DNA from: CAZXCQ01 sp964639275
Lineage (GTDB): Bacteria; Desulfobacterota; DSM-4660; Desulfatiglandales; Desulfatiglandaceae
Reading direction: 5' to 3'
Assembly (NCBI GenBank): GCA_964639275.1
Contig: CAZXCQ010000238.1
Coordinates: 1-9,805 of the forward strand
Length of the DNA: 9,805 bases
Shown here: in pieces, positions 6,624 to 9,805 of the stretch
How the letters are laid out: every line of letters starts with the position of its first letter
How positions within the stretch are numbered: the stretch's first letter is position 1
The notes under the pieces: model-generated
Told to the model about the DNA's origin: nothing
The model's input: the letters and a program-made list of their open reading frames with translations, nothing else
Database searches by the model: none
Translations under genes and position numbers: made by a program

Positions 6624-7832
6624 ATGAAAAAGAAGAATTGGGTTTTAATAATGGGCTGCGCTTTTATGTTGTCCATTGTCATGGCTCTCCCGGTATTTGC
6701 TGAGAGGGGGGTTAGTAATACGGAGATCCGGATCGGGCAGTATGGGCCGCAGACAGGGCCGGCTGCCCTCTGGGGCGCGGTGGCCCGGGGGACCGGGTGT
6801 TATTTTGACATGATTAACGCCGAGGGAGGCATTCATGGACGAAAGATCAAATACTACCTGAGAGATGATGGTTATATGCCACCCAGGACAAAGGCCATAG
6901 TCAAGGAACTTGTGGAAGACAAAGGCATCTTCGCCCTGGCCTCTGGTGTGGGGACCGCCACCGGTATGGCGGTCAAGAAATACCTCCACCGAAAAAAGGT
7001 GCCCTGGGTGGGGCCCGCAACAGGGTCAAGCCACTGGGCCTATCCTCCATCAAAATACCTCTGGGCTGATTACCCCCTCTATTTTGACGAGGCCAGCATC
7101 CTGGTCAATTACGCTGTTCAGACACTGGGCAAAAAGAGGATCGCCTTTTTTTACCAGAACGACGATTACGGAAAGGAGGGGCTCCTTGGGGCCGAAGCGG
7201 CCCTGGCCAAACTGGGTATGAAACTCGTTGCCGCTGTCTCTGCCGAGCCCCTGGATACCGACCTTAGCTCGCACTGCATGAAACTAAAGGCGGCAAATCC
7301 CGACTGCGTTATCATGTGGGTACTGCCCAAACACGGGGCCATCATACTCGGTACCGCCGCCAAAATGGGCTTCAAACCCCAGTGGATGACGACAAGCACA
7401 CTGAGTGATATCCCAATAATGTACAAGATTACCAAGGGTCTTTTTGAAGGGGTGATATTTGTCACCTTTGCACAACTGCCTGATTCCAAGGACCCGCTCA
7501 TGATCAAGTACAAAAAGGCCCATGACGAATTTGCACCAAAGGACCGGTGGGGCATCTTTTTCTATGCAGGATTCTATTTTGTTGAGCCAATGGTCGAAGG
7601 CCTCAAGAGGTGCGGCCGTGATCTCACTGTTGAGAATTTTGTCAAGGCGATGGACAGCCTGAAGGATTTCCAGGGGATCGGTCCAAAGATCACCTATGGT
7701 CCGAAGAAGAGACAAGGGACTCGAACGGTCTTTCTCGCCCAATGCAAGGAAGGGGGCAAGATCGAGCGTATATCTGAATGGATGACCTCTGACATCGATG
7801 TGGAGCAGCTGATCAAGAAACTCAGAGAATAG
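6624..7832 (+). CDS. livK: Periplasmic ligand-binding protein of a Liv-type ABC transporter
   Basis: This is the solute-binding subunit that captures the ligand in the periplasm and delivers it to LivHM. It has 402 residues. A signal peptide (KKK start, hydrophobic core, cleavage probably after VFA at residue 26) precedes a type I periplasmic binding fold of the Peripla_BP_6 kind. The domain opens with TEIRIGQYGPQTGPAA, then INAEGGIHGRKIKYYLRDDG, and a mid-domain KKRIAFFYQNDDYGKEG stretch. GGAGG (6613-6617) is 6 nt before the ATG. The gene is separated from the ligase by 205 nt of repeats, so it probably has its own mRNA level, as expected for a subunit needed in excess. The ligand could be an amino acid, another carboxylate or an aromatic acid, and the sequence does not decide. 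Confidence 0.93.
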   Translation: MKKKNWVLIMGCAFMLSIVMALPVFAERGVSNTEIRIGQYGPQTGPAALWGAVARGTGCYFDMINAEGGIHGRKIKYYLRDDGYMPPRTKAIVKELVEDKGIFALASGVGTATGMAVKKYLHRKKVPWVGPATGSSHWAYPPSKYLWADYPLYFDEASILVNYAVQTLGKKRIAFFYQNDDYGKEGLLGAEAALAKLGMKLVAAVSAEPLDTDLSSHCMKLKAANPDCVIMWVLPKHGAIILGTAAKMGFKPQWMTTSTLSDIPIMYKITKGLFEGVIFVTFAQLPDSKDPLMIKYKKAHDEFAPKDRWGIFFYAGFYFVEPMVEGLKRCGRDLTVENFVKAMDSLKDFQGIGPKITYGPKKRQGTRTVFLAQCKEGGKIERISEWMTSDIDVEQLIKKLRE

Positions 7833-7850
7833 CCGGGACCTACCGCTCAT

Positions 7851-7889
7851 CGTCATTCCCGAGGGGTCTGTCCCTGCGAAGGCAGGGGG
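7851..7889. repeat. REP-like hairpin downstream of the binding-protein gene
   Basis: CGTCATTCCCGAGGGG (7851-7866) is followed by a stem CCCTGC (7872-7877) and GCAGGG (7882-7887) with a GAAG loop. The opening matches the start of the livM-livH REP unit. There is no T run. GTTACAATTC lies 15 nt further on (7905-7914), the same 10-mer that follows the livM-livH pair at 1949-1958. Confidence 0.6.
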
Positions 7890-7920
7890 AAGCCATCAAA
7901 ATTCGTTACAATTCAGCCGC

Positions 7921-7989
7921 TTGAAACCCGGGCAATGGGGATTCCGAATCCCCATTGCCCGGTCCAAGTGTCAATTTTGAAAAGGGCTA
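7921..7989 (+). repeat. Repeat family B, copy B2, in the lipoprotein gene leader
   Basis: This is the most symmetric copy. CCGGGCAATGGGGATT (7928-7943) and AATCCCCATTGCCCGG (7947-7962) form a perfect 16-bp stem with a 3-nt loop. The following 27 bases are identical to those in B1. It ends 38 nt before the ATG at 8028. No T run follows the stem, so if transcribed it would be a stable leader hairpin rather than a standard terminator. Confidence 0.88.
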
Positions 7990-8027
7990 GATTGACATCA
8001 AGATTCTAATACCAGGAGGTTTGAAGG

Positions 8028-8597
8028 ATGCTTACAAAGGAAACGAGTCGCTTCAAGGGGGCGTGGTTCAAGGGGGGGTTGATTTCCGTACTTATTGCCT
8101 TCATTTTGATGGGTTGTGCCACCACTCCGAAGGAATTCAATCCCGACATAAGGGGGCCACAGCTGATAGTGGAACCCGAGACCATCCGGTTGGGGGTTGC
8201 AACCTTAAAGGATACGCCCGTTGTGTTTAGAGGAAAGGGGTTTGAGCCCGGAGATTCGGTGTTTGTGGAATTATTAGGGGTGGAGAAAAGAGGTGAAAGG
8301 GTCAATCTCCCGATTGCCGACGGTGACGTGGACAAGGCAGGGTACTTTAAGGCGGAAGTCGGCACACTTGTGAAGGTTAGCGAGTTATTGAGGGCAAAAC
8401 TGGGTTCCAATGAGGAGATGGAAACGATTATCATTATCACGCAGCCGCCGATACCTGTGGGAACCTATACGGCCAGGGCTACCAGCATGGAATCGGACAA
8501 GACAGCAGAGTGTAAAGTTGTCGTTGAAGGCCCGGGACTTTTTGACAGATTCAAAGACTGGCTCGGTGGGTTAATGGGGAAGATTGTAAAGCAGTAA
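8028..8597 (+). CDS. Small predicted lipoprotein with an Ig/IPT-like beta domain
   Basis: This gene encodes a 189-residue exported protein of unknown function. Residues 1-30 form a lipoprotein signal: basic N-terminus, hydrophobic core 18-28 and lipobox LMGC with Cys30. Ala at +2 is compatible with outer-membrane sorting. From about 44 the pattern GPQLIVEPETIRLGV, then VVFRGKGFEPGDSVFVELLG, resembles Ig-like IPT/TIG beta domains. PIPVGTYTARATSMESDKTAECKVVV looks like its closing strands. The last 20 residues (GLFDRFKDWLGGLMGKIVKQ) could form an amphipathic helix. GGAGG (8015-8019) lies 8 nt before the ATG. It shares a near-identical repeat leader with the binding-protein gene. No catalytic motif is visible, and the domain call is by eye only. 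Confidence 0.8.
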   Translation: MLTKETSRFKGAWFKGGLISVLIAFILMGCATTPKEFNPDIRGPQLIVEPETIRLGVATLKDTPVVFRGKGFEPGDSVFVELLGVEKRGERVNLPIADGDVDKAGYFKAEVGTLVKVSELLRAKLGSNEEMETIIIITQPPIPVGTYTARATSMESDKTAECKVVVEGPGLFDRFKDWLGGLMGKIVKQ

Positions 8598-8692
8598 TCC
8601 TATAGCTACCTTGATCATAAATGGCTCTACTTCTGAAACCGGAAACCTAACCGCAGAGGTCCAAATATTTTGGTCGGTGCGTCTAAAAAAGG
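8598..8692 (+). other. Gap after the lipoprotein gene
   Basis: Between the lipoprotein stop and the MITE-like element I see no gene. CCAAATATTTTGG (8660-8672) makes only a 5-bp stem and has no T run. An open frame at 8611-8907 runs through the element and encodes nothing recognisable. Confidence 0.4.
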
Positions 8693-8923
8693 GTAAGCGT
8701 TCACAGGTTCACGGTTCAACGTTCAGGGCTAGGGACAAGGAAAAATCGAAGGCCCCAAGTCCTCGTAAAAATGCTCGTTTTGCCAGATCATTACCAAGCA
8801 AAGCAGCATTTTCTAGATTTCCTGGGATCTGGAAGCGGCCTGTCTTTCAGCGCCAACCGCTTACAAAATGGCGCACGGTGGCGACAATGCAACCTTTGAA
8901 CCTCTGAACCCGTGAACGGTTAC
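8693..8923. mobile_element. MITE-like element with terminal inverted repeats and 8-bp flanking duplication
   Basis: The 231-bp segment begins at 8693 with GTAAGCGTTCACAGGTTCA. Its end, read on the minus strand from 8923, is GTAACCGTTCACGGGTTCA, matching 17 of 19 bases. After a one-base gap both arms continue as GGTTCAA. Each arm is built of GTTCA words repeated every 7-8 bases. Immediately outside both ends is AAAAAAGG (8685-8692 and 8924-8931), as expected for an 8-bp target duplication. There is no transposase, so it would need a partner enzyme. The A-rich duplication is low in complexity, which tempers the call. Confidence 0.65.
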
Positions 8924-8961
8924 AAAAAAGGAGAGATCAACAGCAGTTGTTCCGGATTGAA

Positions 8962-8972
8962 GGGAGGTGATC
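8962..8972 (+). promoter_or_regulatory. Strong ribosome binding site that sets the DUF2845 start
   Basis: GGGAGGTGATC is an extended match to the 16S anti-Shine-Dalgarno. It covers the GTG at 8967, so that codon cannot be the start. The next in-frame GTG at 8976 is 7 nt after GGAGGT and is preferred. Confidence 0.7.
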
Positions 8973-8975
8973 CTT

Positions 8976-9362
8976 GTGAAGGGTGTTAAGGGCCTTCTGA
9001 TCGTCTTGGTCTGTCTCTTAATGACACTTTCCGGTCATCCGGCTTTTTCTGCCCCCAGGACGACCCGGGATTCTCTCCGATGCCCTGGCAGTGCCAGGCT
9101 CGTATATGTGGGAGACACCAAATCAGTGGTCCTGGACAAATGCGGTCAGCCCACGAGCGTGGAAAGGACGAGCCGTGTCCCGGGTTATTATTATCGGGAC
9201 CCGGCCGAGATGGGCCATGAAGAGTACCGTGAGTACCTGGCACAGGGAGCCGTACCTGGTGAGGAGTGGACATATAATTTTGGTCCGAGCCAATTTGTCT
9301 ATTATCTGAGGTTTCAAAGCGGCCAGCTCGTTCGAATAGAGAGCGGGGGCTATGGCTATTAG
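8976..9362 (+). CDS. DUF2845 family exported protein
   Basis: This is a 128-residue protein of the DUF2845 family, function unknown. A signal peptide (KGVKGLL start, hydrophobic 7-18, AFSA cleavage after about residue 26) directs it to the periplasm. The family pattern follows: LRCPGSARLVYVGDTKSVVL then DKCGQPTSVE, with two cysteines (36 and 56) that may form a disulfide. The C-terminus EEWTYNFGPSQFVYYLRF then ESGGYGY is the characteristic closing block. The GTG start at 8976 is set by the strong ribosome site. The gene starts 52 nt after the MITE-like element, which may therefore affect its promoter region. A bidirectional terminator lies 66 nt past the stop. Nothing links it to the transporter. 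Confidence 0.88.
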   Translation: MKGVKGLLIVLVCLLMTLSGHPAFSAPRTTRDSLRCPGSARLVYVGDTKSVVLDKCGQPTSVERTSRVPGYYYRDPAEMGHEEYREYLAQGAVPGEEWTYNFGPSQFVYYLRFQSGQLVRIESGGYGY

Positions 9363-9366
9363 TCTG

Positions 9367-9402
9367 CTGAAACCGACTTTCCAAGTGCGAGTTTTGATAA
9401 AG
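9367..9402 (+). repeat. Possible degenerate remnant of repeat family B
   Basis: CTGAAACC (9367-9374) followed by TCCAAGTGCGAGTTTTGATAA (from 9380) resembles both ends of family B, with the central palindrome missing. The 23 bases from 9380 match the family block at about 18 positions by hand alignment. It is too short and diverged to be certain. Confidence 0.35.
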
Positions 9403-9428
9403 ACATGCACCAGGGTTTGAGATGTCAC

Positions 9429-9474
9429 AAAAAAAGCATTCCATCAAATTTTGACGGAATGCCTTTTTCTGTTT
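9429..9474. terminator. Bidirectional intrinsic terminator between DUF2845 and cold-shock genes
   Basis: The stem GCATTCC (9436-9442) pairs with GGAATGC (9456-9462). It is extended after one mismatch by TCAA and TTGA around a 3-nt loop. CTTTTTCTGTTT follows on the + strand, and seven A precede it (seven U on the minus-strand transcript). It therefore fits the convergent ends of both neighbouring genes. Confidence 0.9.
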
Positions 9475-9484
9475 AGAGAAGTGA

Positions 9485-9685
9485 TCAGACTACAGTAACA
9501 TTTACGGCGGCAGGGCCTTTTCTGCCTTGCTCAATGTCAAAGGTGACTCTCTCGCCTTCATTGAGTGACTTGAAGCCGACCCCGTTGATCCCTGTATGGT
9601 GAACAAATACATCAGGACCATCTTCTTGCTCAATGAAGCCGTAGCCCTTGCGCTCGTCAAACCACTTCACCGTTCCTTCTGCCAC
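9485..9685 (-). CDS. cspA: Cold-shock domain protein (CspA family)
   Basis: This is a 66-residue single-domain OB-fold protein that binds single-stranded RNA and DNA, acting as an RNA chaperone in the cytoplasm. It spans the usual CspA length. The opening GTVKWFDERKGYGFIEQ carries RNP1 (KGYGFIEQ, residues 13-20), and DVFVHH (25-30) is RNP2. The start is GTG at 9685, with AAGGAGG (complement of 9694-9700) 8 nt upstream. It faces the DUF2845 gene across the shared terminator. The 5' leader extends to the window edge and no convincing promoter was found. Whether it responds to cold cannot be told from sequence, since many family members are constitutive. Confidence 0.96.
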   Translation of the reverse strand: MAEGTVKWFDERKGYGFIEQEDGPDVFVHHTGINGVGFKSLNEGERVTFDIEQGRKGPAAVNVTVV

Positions 9686-9781
9686 AGTGACAACCTCCTT
9701 TCAGACTTATGTTGTTGCGGTTCCAGACTTCAGGTCGCCACTCTTGACAAATGGATCTCTCCCTGAAACGAACCCCCACCC

Positions 9782-9805
9782 TCAATAAAGAGAGGCCTTT
9801 ATTGA
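9782..9805. repeat. Perfect 9-bp inverted repeat at the window edge
   Basis: TCAATAAAG (9782-9790) and CTTTATTGA (9797-9805) form a perfect stem with a 6-nt loop. The window ends here, so a following T run cannot be checked. It could be the terminator of a neighbouring gene or an operator upstream of the cold-shock gene. Confidence 0.55.

Noticed and set aside
7284..7856. 190-residue minus-strand frame opposite the binding-protein gene
   Set aside because: It is a long shadow frame. The + strand gene has a signal peptide, ribosome site and family motifs.
197..7989. Family B copies as a CRISPR or riboswitch
   Set aside because: There are three widely spaced copies with no spacer pattern and differing orientation, and they match no riboswitch class that I know.
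7992..8010. TTGACA and TCTAAT as a promoter for the lipoprotein gene
   Set aside because: The spacing between the two words is only 7 nt, far from the 16-18 required.
8611..8907. 98-residue frame through the MITE-like element
   Set aside because: Starts at TTG without a clear ribosome site, has a low-complexity basic protein, and spans the element's left end.

Overview
The window looks like chromosomal DNA from a Gram-negative, deltaproteobacterial-type organism (Desulfobacterota or a close relative). This is an inference from three things: a branched-chain amino-acid type (HAAT/Liv) ABC transporter next to a COG1022-type acyl-CoA ligase, a DUF2845 exported protein, and many dispersed palindromic repeats, including the CGTCATTCCGGCGAAAGCCGG type. 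Base composition is near 50% GC and looks even across the genes. No phage, plasmid or transposase gene is present.

Layout. Positions 1-359 hold no convincing gene, but contain a possible promoter (135-163) and an inverted copy of a local repeat, here called family B. A DUF1992/DnaJC28-like gene (360-731) is followed after 14 nt by livM, then livH, livG, livF and a 620-residue AMP-forming acyl-CoA synthetase. All are on the + strand and closely packed, except for a 207-nt repeat-filled gap between livM and livH. A periplasmic ligand-binding protein (6624-7832) and a small lipoprotein (8028-8597) follow. Each is preceded by a REP-like hairpin and then a nearly identical 69-bp copy of family B. 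A 231-bp MITE-like element (8693-8923) with terminal inverted repeats and an 8-bp flanking direct repeat comes next. It is followed by a DUF2845 exported protein (8976-9362), a bidirectional terminator, and a cold-shock protein gene on the minus strand (9485-9685).

How the genes work together. The binding protein should capture a ligand in the periplasm, LivH and LivM form the membrane channel, and LivG and LivF hydrolyse ATP. The acyl-CoA ligase sits in the same run of genes. This suggests that the imported ligand could be a carboxylic acid (fatty or aromatic) activated to its CoA thioester on entry, but the sequence does not identify the substrate. The cold-shock, DUF2845 and lipoprotein genes have no evident link to transport.

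The coding content belongs to known families. The less ordinary content is between the genes: at least four kinds of repeat, three of them with clear internal symmetry. One family places near-identical long palindromes in the leaders of two adjacent genes for exported proteins. I see no convincing new multi-gene system.
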